Positions 27,326 to 36,310 are shown, counted from the stretch's first letter. The stretch is DNA of 64,000 nt from Halioxenophilus sp964342265 (GCA_964342265.1 CAYFFE010000002.1:10001-74000); one strand, 5' to 3'. The notes: generated from the letters alone by a model not told the origin. Numbers and translations: made by a program.

Positions 27326-28150
27326 TTAGAGTATTGGATAGGTTAAAAAGCTGAAATGCATTAGATTAACCGTGCCGTGCAATGCAATGGATAACCAAAC
27401 GCGCCCAGTTAAACTGTATATTAATCCATAGCAAAACCCAGCCAAGCCATAAACCAATGTCTGATTACCAGACAATTTACCGTGAACCAAGATAAAAACA
27501 CCTGCGCTGATTATTAACGGCAACCAAAACGCAACAGACTTAGGTAAATTCCTACACCAATGCATTATTCTTTGCTGGATTAAAACCCGCAAAAACGCCT
27601 CTTCTGCCACACAAGTGGCTAGTAAATTGATCACTGCAAACTGAGCGACAAAAAGCCAGTTTTTGAGATAAAAACTTAAATCCAACAACCAAATAGCAAA
27701 CCCGTTAATTATCAGCCCAATAATTACCACGGAAACAAGCTCAACAGCTAAGCGACGATTAAAATAAAAAATACTAATGCAGCCGTAAGCAACAATTACA
27801 AACCAACCTGCTAATAATTTTGCTACATTCACAGATAACGTAAACGGCTTACCTGCCTCGTGCAATTGGTTAGCCGAAAACACCACTGGGTAAGTAAAAC
27901 CTTCAGGCCGGTAAACCGCTAGCAAAAAACCACAAACAACCACGCAAGGCCAAATTAGCAAATTCAAGCGTGTCTTGGATCTTCGCTCAGTAAACTGGAG
28001 TGTATAAACCAGCGCCATGAAAAGCAAAAGCAGCACCAAACTTAGCCAAGCAAGCCAGCTAAAGGTCGACAACAGCAATGCAACCAAACCGAAGATCATG
28101 ACTGTGGATACTTTACGATCTAATGTAAAACCCATTTCGCTCAAACCCAT
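27326..28150 (-). CDS. CPBP-family intramembrane metalloprotease
   Basis: A 274-residue protein with about eight membrane helices. The CPBP (Abi/CAAX protease) motifs are present: EEAFLRVLIQQR (EExxxR) near residue 190, FxxxH as FILVHGKLS, and the final HGTVNLMHF. Such proteases cleave membrane-embedded substrates; in bacteria targets are mostly unknown. Two starts are possible, ATG 28150 (GGAAAAAC before it) and ATG 28135. It is convergent with the DUF302 gene and divergent from the SDR gene. Confidence 0.88.
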   Translation of the reverse strand: MGLSEMGFTLDRKVSTVMIFGLVALLLSTFSWLAWLSLVLLLLFMALVYTLQFTERRSKTRLNLLIWPCVVVCGFLLAVYRPEGFTYPVVFSANQLHEAGKPFTLSVNVAKLLAGWFVIVAYGCISIFYFNRRLAVELVSVVIIGLIINGFAIWLLDLSFYLKNWLFVAQFAVINLLATCVAEEAFLRVLIQQRIMHWCRNLPKSVAFWLPLIISAGVFILVHGKLSGNQTLVYGLAGFCYGLIYSLTGRVWLSIALHGTVNLMHFSFLTYPIL

Positions 28151-28318
28151 GTTTTTCCGGTGACCCTAAACACTAGCGCATAAAACTGGTACACGCTTTT
28201 AATCCAATTGATACACTTCGTCTGCATTCAAAGAGCACCTCAATTTAAGTGGCTAAAGATGTTACCATAGATCCCATAAGAATCTTGTGACCAACAAACT
28301 TACAACAGAGGCAGTTTT

Positions 28319-29029
28319 ATGAGCACTAATCAATTGGTTGTGGTAAGTGGCGGAACAAAAGGTATTGGCCGAGCGGTTTTAACCAGCTTTGCAGAATTGG
28401 GTTACGACCTTGCTACTTGTGCACGAAACGAACAAGAACTTAAGCAACTAAAGCAGTATTTGGAACAAACCCATGGCATCAAGGCACACACTTTTAAAGC
28501 AGACTTAAGCCAAAAATCAGAAACCTTAGCATTTGCCCAATTTATTCGAGAAATCAACCAACCCATTGCCGCCTTAGTGAATAATTCGGGGGTATTTGTC
28601 CCCGGGTCTGTACACACCGAGGAAGACGGCGCGTTTGAATTGCAATTAACCACTAACGTCCACTCTGCCTACCATTTATCTCGTCAGATAATCCCTATCA
28701 TGAAGCAACAGCAATACGGTCATATTTTCAACGTTTGCAGCACCGCGTCCATTACGGCTTACACCAATGGCGGGTCTTACTGCATCAGTAAATTTGCGCT
28801 GTACGGTATGTCTAAAGTTTTAAGAGAGGAATTAAAACCCGAAAACATTCGAGTTACATCGGTAATGCCAGGAGCCACTTTAACCGCTAGTTGGGAAGGC
28901 ACCGATTTACCTGAAGATCGCTTTATGCCACCCGAAGATGTTGCGCAAATGATGGTGAGCTGCTTTAAATTGAGCAATCGCAGTGTGGTGGAAGATATTG
29001 TAATGCGGCCAGTATTGGGGGATTTGTAG
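28319..29029 (+). CDS. Short-chain dehydrogenase/reductase
   Basis: A 236-residue classical SDR. The cofactor motif TKGIGRA lies near residue 13, NNSG near residue 88, and the catalytic Ser, Tyr and Lys fit CSTASITAYTNGGSYCISKFALYG (S about 140, YxxxK about 152-156). The substrate cannot be told. GAGG before ATG 28319 supports the start. It is convergent with ppc and followed at once by an intrinsic terminator. Confidence 0.92.
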   Translation: MSTNQLVVVSGGTKGIGRAVLTSFAELGYDLATCARNEQELKQLKQYLEQTHGIKAHTFKADLSQKSETLAFAQFIREINQPIAALVNNSGVFVPGSVHTEEDGAFELQLTTNVHSAYHLSRQIIPIMKQQQYGHIFNVCSTASITAYTNGGSYCISKFALYGMSKVLREELKPENIRVTSVMPGATLTASWEGTDLPEDRFMPPEDVAQMMVSCFKLSNRSVVEDIVMRPVLGDL

Positions 29030-29034
29030 TTGCG

Positions 29035-29063
29035 AAACCTCTGAGAGAATCAGAGGTTTTATT
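29035..29063 (+). terminator. Rho-independent terminator of the SDR gene
   Basis: Stem AAACCTCTGA / TCAGAGGTTT with loop GAGAA, followed by TATT, just after the SDR stop codon. The stem shares AACCTCTGA with the palindrome at 41475-41512. Confidence 0.88.
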
Positions 29064-29083
29064 AATCGTTTTACGCTAAAAAG

Positions 29084-31780
29084 TTAGCCCGTATTTCTTA
29101 ATCCCGCGGCTACGCCGGCAATGGTAACCATCAACGCTTTTTCCAATTGCGTGCCGCCGCATACCTCGCCGCACTCTCTTGAACGCCGCAGCAACTCAAC
29201 TTGCAATATATTTAATGGGTCGATGTAGGGGTTGCGAATTTTAATCGAGGCTTTTAATTGGGGATCGCTTTCCATCAGTTTATGGGACGGTACTAAGTCC
29301 ACCAATTGATTGATGGAGTTTTGCAGTCGCTGACGCAAAGCCTCGCCCCAGTGCCGTTGATCCTCTGGTACCAATTTTTCATCGTATAAGCTGGCCAGCC
29401 AAGGATCGGTTTTGGAGAACACCATTTCCAGCATGGATAAACGGGTGCGGAAAAAAGGCCATTGTTCGAACATTTCGAGCAATACGGCTTCGTGTTCGAC
29501 ACGGGTTTTGGCCAAGGCTTCGCCGGTGCCAAGCCATGCTGGCAGCATCATACGGCTTTGCGACCAGGCAAAAATCCAAGGAATAGCCCGCAGTGTTTCC
29601 ACTCCGCCGCCCGGCTTACGCTTGGTTGGGCGCGAACCTAAAGGTAATTTGCCCAATTCTTGCTCCGGCGTAGCTGCACGAAAATACGGCACAAAACTGG
29701 GGTCTTCTCGAACAATACCGCGATACACTGCACAGGATTGCTCGCCGAGCTGATCCATAACGGAACGCCAAGAGTCTTTGGGTTTTGGCGGTGGCATTAA
29801 ATTGCCCTCTAAAATGGCCGCCGCAAAGCGCGCCATAGACTGCACTGCCAAATCAGTGAGACCGTATTTAAAACGGATCATTTCGCCCTGCTCGGTTACC
29901 CGCAAGCCACCGGCCAAGCTGCCCGGTGGTTGCGACAACAACGCACTGTGCGCAGGGGCACCGCCGCGCCCCACTGTACCGCCACGACCGTGGAAGAGCA
30001 CCAATTTTAAATTGTGTTTTTCGGCCAGTGCGACCAATGCCTCCTGTGCGCGATACTGCGCCCAACCGGCGGCAAAAAAACCGGCGTCTTTGGCGGAATC
30101 TGAATAACCAATCATGACGTATTGGCAACCTTGTAAATAACCGCGATACCAATCGTTATTTAATAATTCAGCGATGACCGATTCCGAACGATTTAAATCA
30201 TCCAAAGTTTCAAATAATGGTGCTACCGGTAGTCGAAAGTGACAACCGCATTCGCGCAATAATAATTGCACCGCCAATACATCGGATGGATGGCGAGCCA
30301 TGGAAATAATGTAAATACCCAAGGCTTCCGGCTCGGTGTTGGCAATAAGGCGACAGGTTTGCAATACCTCTGCAACCGGCTCAGAGGCCTGCCAATCCAC
30401 GGGAATTAACGGGCGCTTGGAGCTTAACTCCGTTAGCAAAAAATTTTGTTTGTCTTTTTCGGTCCATTGAGCGTAATCGCCAATGCCCAAATAGCGTGTT
30501 AATTCCGATAACACCTCTGTGTGGCGCTCGCTGTCTTGGCGAATATCCAACTTAACCAACGGAGCTCCAAACGCGTAAGCCCGCCATAAGGTATCGCGCA
30601 ATAAACCGTCGGCGACGTTTTCTAAGCCCGATTCCGTTAAGGATCGATAACACAATTCCAGTGGATCCAGTAATTGTTGAGTTCGGGTAATCAAATCACG
30701 TGCGTGCGTTAATTCGCCTTTTAGTACGGCACCCAAATGATCGCGCGTTTCTTTAATTTCATCGCGTAAGTCGCGCAACAGAACACGATAGGGTTCGCCG
30801 CCGGAGCCGACTCGATTGCGCAATTCGTCGGTGCACTTTGTTAGCGATAATTCCGCACACAGTTTTTCTACATCCTCCAGATACAATTCCATGGCCATCC
30901 AACGGCTGGACAGTAGTACCTCCTGGCTCACTTGCGAGGTCACAAATGGGTTGCCGTCACGATCGCCACCCATCCAGGAAACAAACGACAAAGGCATCCA
31001 ATTTAATGGCATGTTGGTGTCGAGTTCTTCCCGCACCATTTTATGCATGCGCCGCATAAACTTAGGCACCGCATACCACAGCGATTGCTCAAACACCGAA
31101 AAACCCCATTTGGCTTCGTCGACTGGCGTTGGTCGGCGTTCGCGAATTTCGTCGGTGTGCCAAGCCTGGCTAACTAACTCACTGATGCGAGAACGAATAT
31201 CCTGCTGTTCTTCTTCCTCGCCTTGGGTTTTATCGAGTGCAACCAAACAATCGTTTAATAAATGGTGTTTTTGAATTAACGTGCGGCGGGAAACCTCGGT
31301 GGGGTGAGCAGTAAAAACCAGTTCAATGGATAACTGTTTAATGGCGTTTTGCAAATCGCCGGTATTTATCTTTGATTTGCTTTCGCATAAAAACTGTCGC
31401 AAAAAACGCTCACCGTTGTGAGCGGAAGTCTCCCCAGGGGCAATGCTTTGGTACTGTTCCGCGATATTGGCTAAATTTAAAAACTGATTAAAAGCCCGCG
31501 CCACAATTAACATTTGTTCGTCGCTTAATTCGGTAAGCAAACTGGTTAGAGCATCCCGATCCGAGTCGGAGGTTTGATCCTTGCGAGAGGCATGGGCAAT
31601 TTTTCGAATCGACTCCACCTGCTCCAGCACTTCATCGCCATGAGCTCGACTGATGGTTTCACCCAAAATTCGGCCCAGTAGCCGAATATTTTCTCGCAAT
31701 GGATCTTCTGTGGGAATGGGTTCAAGGCTATCAAGTACAGTGTTGGTTACGGTATTGGAAGAAGATGATTCGACGTTCAT
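29084..31780 (-). CDS. ppc: Phosphoenolpyruvate carboxylase
   Basis: An 898-residue enzyme when started at ATG 31780; the open frame extends upstream to a TTG at 31813, but GGGGG before the ATG and family length favour 31780. Hallmark motifs are LVFTAHPTEVSRRTL (catalytic His), GYSDSAKDAGFFAAGWAQY and FHGRGGTVGRGGAPAH. It converts PEP and bicarbonate to oxaloacetate to refill the TCA cycle. The C-terminus ends ...GLRNTG as in the family, so the gene is complete. It is monocistronic and convergent with the SDR gene. Confidence 0.98.
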   Translation of the reverse strand: MNVESSSSNTVTNTVLDSLEPIPTEDPLRENIRLLGRILGETISRAHGDEVLEQVESIRKIAHASRKDQTSDSDRDALTSLLTELSDEQMLIVARAFNQFLNLANIAEQYQSIAPGETSAHNGERFLRQFLCESKSKINTGDLQNAIKQLSIELVFTAHPTEVSRRTLIQKHHLLNDCLVALDKTQGEEEEQQDIRSRISELVSQAWHTDEIRERRPTPVDEAKWGFSVFEQSLWYAVPKFMRRMHKMVREELDTNMPLNWMPLSFVSWMGGDRDGNPFVTSQVSQEVLLSSRWMAMELYLEDVEKLCAELSLTKCTDELRNRVGSGGEPYRVLLRDLRDEIKETRDHLGAVLKGELTHARDLITRTQQLLDPLELCYRSLTESGLENVADGLLRDTLWRAYAFGAPLVKLDIRQDSERHTEVLSELTRYLGIGDYAQWTEKDKQNFLLTELSSKRPLIPVDWQASEPVAEVLQTCRLIANTEPEALGIYIISMARHPSDVLAVQLLLRECGCHFRLPVAPLFETLDDLNRSESVIAELLNNDWYRGYLQGCQYVMIGYSDSAKDAGFFAAGWAQYRAQEALVALAEKHNLKLVLFHGRGGTVGRGGAPAHSALLSQPPGSLAGGLRVTEQGEMIRFKYGLTDLAVQSMARFAAAILEGNLMPPPKPKDSWRSVMDQLGEQSCAVYRGIVREDPSFVPYFRAATPEQELGKLPLGSRPTKRKPGGGVETLRAIPWIFAWSQSRMMLPAWLGTGEALAKTRVEHEAVLLEMFEQWPFFRTRLSMLEMVFSKTDPWLASLYDEKLVPEDQRHWGEALRQRLQNSINQLVDLVPSHKLMESDPQLKASIKIRNPYIDPLNILQVELLRRSRECGEVCGGTQLEKALMVTIAGVAAGLRNTG

Positions 31781-31891
31781 AATGCCCCCAGGCTGCGTAT
31801 CTGTTGTTAACAAACTGATATCGAACGTTTGAGATATGAGAGTTTCTTATTTAATCACGATAGTCCACAAGGTAGTAGCCCGAGCCAACTC

Positions 31892-32476
31892 TTAATTGGC
31901 TAACTCCGGCTCAATTATGGAATGAATTTCTGGTCGGTGGGTTTTAATTTCTTCGGCAGTTAGGCCTTCCAACGAATAGGGAAACTTTAACCAACGTTCG
32001 GTGGTGTGGATAAAGTAATCGGGCTCGCGCTGCGTTAAGTTGGATGCCGGTTTAAAATAAGGCACCGCCACTCGAATATCCTTGGGGCAATTTTTCCGCG
32101 CCTTGGTTTGCAACTCGTTGATCAGTGCTTCGATAGTGCGACCGGTGTCGAATACGTCGTCGACAATTAAAAGCGGGTCGTCGTAATTGATGTTTTTTAA
32201 CAAGTAAGAAAGGTCGTGAATACGAATGGTGCTATTGCGCTCGCCAATACCAGCGTATGACGAGGTACGAATCGCAATGTGGTCGGACTGACAACCACCG
32301 TAGTAATCGATAAACTCCTGAACCGCAACCCCGATGGGCGCGCCACCGCGCCAAAGGGCAATAATAACCTTGGGCCGAAACCCGCTGGCCAGCACTTTAG
32401 CTCCTAACTCAAAGGAATCTTCGAGCAATTGCTGTGCAGAGATGTACAACTTGTCTGGTTGCGCCTCGCTTCCCAT
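31892..32476 (-). CDS. Phosphoribosyltransferase, paralogue A
   Basis: A 194-residue type I PRTase. I choose ATG 32476 because AGGAG lies five bases upstream; a GTG six bases earlier is in frame but overlaps that site. The PRPP-binding loop is LLIVDDVFDTGRTIEAL and a second loop is LWRGGAPIGVAVQEF. These resemble hypoxanthine/xanthine-type PRTases, but substrate is not fixed. It is divergent from a paralogue (32615-33211) over only 138 bp, and they share most of their blocks (WRGG, IRTS, TRKPDYF/QREPDYF, LPYELDGLT/FPYSLEGLT). Confidence 0.92.
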   Translation of the reverse strand: MGSEAQPDKLYISAQQLLEDSFELGAKVLASGFRPKVIIALWRGGAPIGVAVQEFIDYYGGCQSDHIAIRTSSYAGIGERNSTIRIHDLSYLLKNINYDDPLLIVDDVFDTGRTIEALINELQTKARKNCPKDIRVAVPYFKPASNLTQREPDYFIHTTERWLKFPYSLEGLTAEEIKTHRPEIHSIIEPELAN

Positions 32477-32614
32477 ATTCACTCCTGCGGTCTTCTAATT
32501 GGAAAATAGGCGCTGCCTCTCACCTTCCAAATCTTGTATTAAAACTGCCAAATATTGGCCCGGTGGTCAGTTATTGTATACTGCGGGTTTTGCTAACACC
32601 AATTTGGCTGTATT

Positions 32615-33211
32615 TTGATGATAAAATGCTTTCTTGAACCAGAAGATGTATTGCTAGATTCGTACCGATTGGCCAATCTGGTTTACCAAAGTGGCTTTAA
32701 ACCCGATTTTATTGTCGGGCTCTGGCGCGGGGGTAGCCCGGTCGGTATTGCGGTGCAGGATTATTTGGAATATCTGGGCGTTAAAACCGACCATATTTCT
32801 ATTCGCACGTCTTACCGGGGGCTGTCCAGTTACGCCAGCATGGTTGAGCAACACGAGAATATTCGCGTGCACGGCACCCAGTATTTGCTCGACAATTTAG
32901 AATCGCACCATAAACTGTTGCTGGTAGACGACGTGTACAGTACAGGGCTCAACTTGGATGCGGTAATTCAGCGCCTGCGCACCAAAACCCGCCGCAATAT
33001 GCCGCAAGATGTGCGCATTGCCGCTCTTTGGTTCAAACCCGATAAACTCCGTGTTACACGCAAGCCCGACTACTTTTTGCACACAACCCAGGATTGGCTG
33101 GTCCTGCCCTACGAACTGGATGGCTTAACCGAGACCGAAATACAGCAACACAAACCCTACGTGGCGCAATTGGCCGAGCGGTATCAATTATCCAAACCAC
33201 ACAACGAGTGA
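32615..33211 (+). CDS. Phosphoribosyltransferase, paralogue B with altered PRPP loop
   Basis: A 198-residue paralogue of the divergent neighbour. It keeps LWRGGSPVGIAVQDYLEYLG and the acidic pair LLLVDDV of the PRPP loop. The rest of the loop reads YSTGLNLDAV instead of FDTGRTIEAL, so the usual acidic and Thr positions are changed. It may have a different substrate or a regulatory role. No strong ribosome-binding site is seen before ATG 32615. The C-terminal halves of the two proteins are especially alike (DYFLHTTQDWLVLPYELDGLT). Confidence 0.9.
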   Translation: MMIKCFLEPEDVLLDSYRLANLVYQSGFKPDFIVGLWRGGSPVGIAVQDYLEYLGVKTDHISIRTSYRGLSSYASMVEQHENIRVHGTQYLLDNLESHHKLLLVDDVYSTGLNLDAVIQRLRTKTRRNMPQDVRIAALWFKPDKLRVTRKPDYFLHTTQDWLVLPYELDGLTETEIQQHKPYVAQLAERYQLSKPHNE

Positions 33212-33366
33212 CGGGAGCAGTCTGAGGCTTAAACGCTTTTGGGGTGTTTAGATAAAAATCTGCGCAAAATACTTTTTACTGAGAGGTAATGTGCTCAGTC
33301 CCCTGGATGATATAGTTTATCTCCTTGATGCCTCCTATCTTCACGGAGAATATTCAGCACCTTTTT

Positions 33367-33392
33367 AAGCCATTCATATAAGCCATTCATAA
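33367..33392. repeat. Two 13-bp tandem copies upstream of the thioesterase gene
   Basis: AAGCCATTCATAT is followed by AAGCCATTCATAA, about 25 bp before the ATG. Confidence 0.85.
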
Positions 33393-33414
33393 TTCATTAG
33401 AAGTAGTAGTTGTT

Positions 33415-33861
33415 ATGTCCCAGTCCATCGATGAATTTAAAGCCCAATATCCATTCACCACAGAAATTAAAGTCTACTGGAACGATTTAGACTCCAATCA
33501 ACATGTTAATAACGTGGTTTATTACCGCTACCTAGAGCAATTGCGTGTTGAGTTTCTTCATGCAGCTTTTTTCGACGAAAGCCAAGTTAAACTTGGTTTT
33601 GTATTGGCCGAGTCGAGTTGCCGGTATTTATCGTCGGTTAATTACCCAGACACGCTTTTACTGGGGCTCTATATCGCTCATATTGGCGACTCACAAAATA
33701 TCCAACATCACGGCATATACAGCTACCAGCAGCAACGTTTGGTCGCTACCGGAACTTCACGATTGGTTAATGTCGATTCAGAAACCGGTAAGAAAAAACC
33801 AATGGCCGATGGCCTGAAAGAGGCCTTGCAGCGCTATTTTAGAAGCGAACAACAGGATTAA
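33415..33861 (+). CDS. Acyl-CoA thioesterase (hotdog fold)
   Basis: A 148-residue single-hotdog protein of the 4-hydroxybenzoyl-CoA thioesterase type. The active-site segment VYWNDLDSNQHVNNVVYYRYLEQLRVEFL (about residues 20-48, catalytic Asp in DLD) is clear. Members hydrolyse acyl-CoA or act on acyl-ACP in the cytoplasm. It is followed after six bases by the omega-amidase-like gene, so the two are co-transcribed; no metabolic link is obvious. Confidence 0.9.
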   Translation: MSQSIDEFKAQYPFTTEIKVYWNDLDSNQHVNNVVYYRYLEQLRVEFLHAAFFDESQVKLGFVLAESSCRYLSSVNYPDTLLLGLYIAHIGDSQNIQHHGIYSYQQQRLVATGTSRLVNVDSETGKKKPMADGLKEALQRYFRSEQQD

Positions 33862-33867
33862 CTGGTT

Positions 33868-34659
33868 ATGTCAGAGTCTTTGCGAGTGAGTTTGGTGCAG
33901 ACGGATTTGGTGTGGCACCAACCAGAAACAAACCGCAGCCGCCTGGCCGACAAGCTCACGACTCTGGCCGGCCACACGGATCTTATTGTCTTGCCGGAAA
34001 TGTTCACCTCGGGCTTTACCACCGAGCCCGACGAACTCAGCGATCAATTGGAACACTCGCCCACTCTGGAATGGATGATTGAGCAAGCCAAACACACCGA
34101 CGCCGCCGTGACCGGCAGTACCGTGTTTAAAACACCGGCAGGCAACACCAATCGCATGTGGTTTGTCACCCCCGATGCCGACGTTCATTTTTACGATAAA
34201 GTGCATTTGTTTCGCATGGCTGGGGAAGACAAACGCTATAACCCCGGCAATAGTCGAGTGATTGTGCAATACCGAGATTGGAAGATTCTGCTCACCGTCT
34301 GCTACGACCTGCGCTTTCCGGTGTTTTGCCGTAATCGAAACGATTACGATCTTATGCTCTGTGTGGCCAGTTGGCCCAGTGTTCGCCGCCTACCCTGGCG
34401 TTCGCTGTTGCAAGCCAGAGCCATCGAAAACCTGGCCTATGTGGCGGGTGTTAATCGCGTGGGCGAAGACGGAAAAGGCTGGCATTACAGCGGCGACTCC
34501 CTAATGATCGACTATCAGGGCCAATTGCTGGACGATCAACCGCAAAACATCGAATTCATAGCAACCTATTCCCTGCACAAAGCCGATTTAGAGCAGTTTC
34601 GAGCTGAATTTCCCGCCTGGATGGACGCCGATGACTTTGATTTACGCTTAAAACAATGA
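33868..34659 (+). CDS. Nitrilase-family amidohydrolase (omega-amidase, YafV-like)
   Basis: A 263-residue enzyme with the Glu-Lys-Cys triad of the nitrilase superfamily: Glu44 in VLPEMFTSGF, Lys111 in YDKVHLFRMAGED and Cys145 in LLTVCYDLRFPVF. The HLFRMAGED context and ending ..YVAGVNRVGEDG are typical of YafV-type omega-amidases, which hydrolyse 2-oxoglutaramate or 2-oxosuccinamate. Length is normal. It is the second gene of a pair with the thioesterase. Confidence 0.92.
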   Translation: MSESLRVSLVQTDLVWHQPETNRSRLADKLTTLAGHTDLIVLPEMFTSGFTTEPDELSDQLEHSPTLEWMIEQAKHTDAAVTGSTVFKTPAGNTNRMWFVTPDADVHFYDKVHLFRMAGEDKRYNPGNSRVIVQYRDWKILLTVCYDLRFPVFCRNRNDYDLMLCVASWPSVRRLPWRSLLQARAIENLAYVAGVNRVGEDGKGWHYSGDSLMIDYQGQLLDDQPQNIEFIATYSLHKADLEQFRAEFPAWMDADDFDLRLKQ

Positions 34660-34722
34660 ATTTAGCAGCTAATCGGCCAATAAGGCTTCATCCACATTAA
34701 CTATTAATCGAGATAAAAATAC

Positions 34723-35079
34723 ATGAGATTGGATTATTGCGTTTTTGGAACAAACAATATGGAAAAAGCTATCAAATTTTATAATTCGTTATTCGAACAA
34801 ACAGAGCTTAAGCAAGTTTTTTCTACCGATCGCATGACATTTTGGCAGTGTGAAGATTTTACGCTTGCCATTGCCAACCCGTTTGACGGGGAACCTGCAA
34901 ACCATGGCAATGGAACAATGATAGGCTTGAACGTTGGATCGGCCGAAGAAGTGAAACGACTCCATGCAAAAGCTATAGAGTTAGGCGGCACTTGTGAAGG
35001 AGAGCCAGGTCAACGAGGCCCCAAATACTCTGCTTATGTGAGAGATCTGGATAAAAATAAAATTGCTTTTGCGGTATAA
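34723..35079 (+). CDS. VOC (glyoxalase/bleomycin-resistance fold) protein
   Basis: A 118-residue single VOC protein beginning MRLDYCVFGTNNMEKAIKFYNSLF and ending VRDLDKNKIAFAV, where family members normally have DPDGN. Function cannot be assigned; members include dioxygenases, lyases and drug-binding proteins. Its stop codon is followed directly by a structured GC-rich element with GCCTAAC at its edge, a setting seen for gene cassettes, though I cannot show that it is one. Confidence 0.85.
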   Translation: MRLDYCVFGTNNMEKAIKFYNSLFEQTELKQVFSTDRMTFWQCEDFTLAIANPFDGEPANHGNGTMIGLNVGSAEEVKRLHAKAIELGGTCEGEPGQRGPKYSAYVRDLDKNKIAFAV

Positions 35080-35150
35080 ATGCCTAACAAGAAAAGGCAG
35101 CATCGCCCTTCGGGCTGAACGCGCTAACGCGCGCCGCAGCGGGTGCGATT
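35080..35150. other. GC-rich structured element after the VOC gene (attC-like edge, unproven)
   Basis: GCCTAAC (35082-35088, fits RYYYAAC of integron attC sites) lies three bases after the VOC stop. It is followed by nested inverted repeats: GCCC/GGGC (35105-35115), GCGC-TAAC-GCGC (35121-35132) and outer ATCGC/GCGAT (35102-35149). The matching GTTRRRY end of an attC site is not present, so this is at most a degenerate one. Confidence 0.35.
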
Positions 35151-35160
35151 TGATCATATT

Positions 35161-35196
35161 TTGTACAACCCGAAGAAACTGTAGCATACTGCTACA
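35161..35196 (+). promoter_or_regulatory. Probable promoter and autoregulatory operator of the toxin-antitoxin pair
   Basis: An exact inverted repeat TGTAGCA-TAC-TGCTACA (35180-35196), with a third half-site TGCTACG at 35202-35208, overlaps a possible -35 TTGTAC (35161) and -10 CATACT (35185). It lies about 55 bp before the antitoxin ATG. Confidence 0.6.
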
Positions 35197-35250
35197 AAAC
35201 CTGCTACGATTGCAGAAATCAGTGAACGTTTAACCCCAGGAGCTTTTTTC

Positions 35251-35661
35251 ATGGCTAAAGCCTCTTCTCCCGTTCGTTTGCAAGCAGAATTGATGGAAGC
35301 CGCCGTACGCAGTGGTAAATTGTGTCACCGCAGTGCTGCGGAACAAGTGGAATACTGGGCCAGTATTGGCAGAACTGTGGGCAATTTATTAACACCCGAT
35401 GCCATTCTTGCCGTTCGCTCGGGCCTTGCCCAAGTTAAAATAGAACCCGTAACCAGCCAACCGGTCGATGCCGACCAAGTTTTTGCTTCTCTCAACAATC
35501 AACGCAACTCAGGCGAACTTGCCGAGCGTATCAGCGCGGGTAATGTCCGCTACCAAGCCAGCCGTCAACACCCGGGATTACTGGAACAAATCAATCCCAA
35601 CGGCAGTGTTGTCATTGGTCAATTTCGCAACGGCCTGTTTGAACCGGTAAGCGCTGCGTAA
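35251..35661 (+). CDS. ParD-like antitoxin
   Basis: A 136-residue protein whose first half (SPVRLQAELMEAAVRSGKLCHRSAAEQVEYWASIGRTVGN) matches the ParD-like ribbon-helix-helix family, proteins that bind both operator DNA and a cognate toxin. The C-terminal half contains RYQASRQHPGLLEQINPNGSVVIGQF, the likely toxin-neutralising part. AGGAG ten bases before ATG 35251 gives strong translation. A palindromic operator lies upstream and a zeta-kinase toxin gene lies 36 bp downstream with a weaker ribosome-binding site, the usual antitoxin-first order. Confidence 0.85.
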   Translation: MAKASSPVRLQAELMEAAVRSGKLCHRSAAEQVEYWASIGRTVGNLLTPDAILAVRSGLAQVKIEPVTSQPVDADQVFASLNNQRNSGELAERISAGNVRYQASRQHPGLLEQINPNGSVVIGQFRNGLFEPVSAA

Positions 35662-35697
35662 GACCACCCCAATAAGCCCTAAAATAAAAAGAACCGC

Positions 35698-36282
35698 ATG
35701 AAACAACTCTGGTTGCTGGCTGGAGCCAATGGCTCTGGCAAAAGTACTTTTTATCATACCCAATTAGAGCCGCTTGGCCTGCCCTTCATCAACGCCGACA
35801 TTATTGCCAGAGAATTTTTTCCCAACGCGCCAGAGGCTCACAGTTACGATGCCGCCAAAATTGCCGAGGAAATTCGCCAGCAGTTGTTGTTTGAAAATCG
35901 TAGCTTTTGTTTCGAGACGGTATTTTCCCACCCCACCAAAATAGATTTTGTCGCCCGCGCCAAATCTCTGGGGTTTGAAGTCATTTTGGTGTTTATTCAT
36001 TTGGATTTCGTCGAGCTGAACAAAGCGCGGGTATCGCAGCGAGTGCGCGAAGGAGGACATTTTGTGCCCGATGATAAAGTCGAAAGCCGAGTGCCACGCA
36101 CTCTAGCTAACGTAAAAGCCACGCTGCCACTGTGCGATCAAGCAAGATTTTTAGACAACTCGTCGGCGTTTGATCCGTTTCGCCCGGTGGCTACTTACAA
36201 AAACGGCTTAGTGACTTATCACGATTATCCGCCGACAGAATGGCTAGTAGAAATGTTTTCGGAAGTAGAAACCATTAACTAA
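35698..36282 (+). CDS. Zeta-toxin-family kinase
   Basis: A 194-residue P-loop kinase: Walker A GANGSGKST at about residues 9-17, the substrate-base motif FINADIIAREFFP (catalytic Asp) and SFCFETVFSH. Zeta toxins phosphorylate UDP-N-acetylglucosamine and block wall synthesis; related kinases use other sugars. The usual partner is an epsilon antitoxin, but here the upstream gene is ParD-like. A strong bidirectional terminator follows. The toxic activity is inferred from family and context. Confidence 0.88.
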   Translation: MKQLWLLAGANGSGKSTFYHTQLEPLGLPFINADIIAREFFPNAPEAHSYDAAKIAEEIRQQLLFENRSFCFETVFSHPTKIDFVARAKSLGFEVILVFIHLDFVELNKARVSQRVREGGHFVPDDKVESRVPRTLANVKATLPLCDQARFLDNSSAFDPFRPVATYKNGLVTYHDYPPTEWLVEMFSEVETIN

Positions 36283-36310
36283 AGCACCTTCAAAAAAATG
36301 CTTCTAGTAA

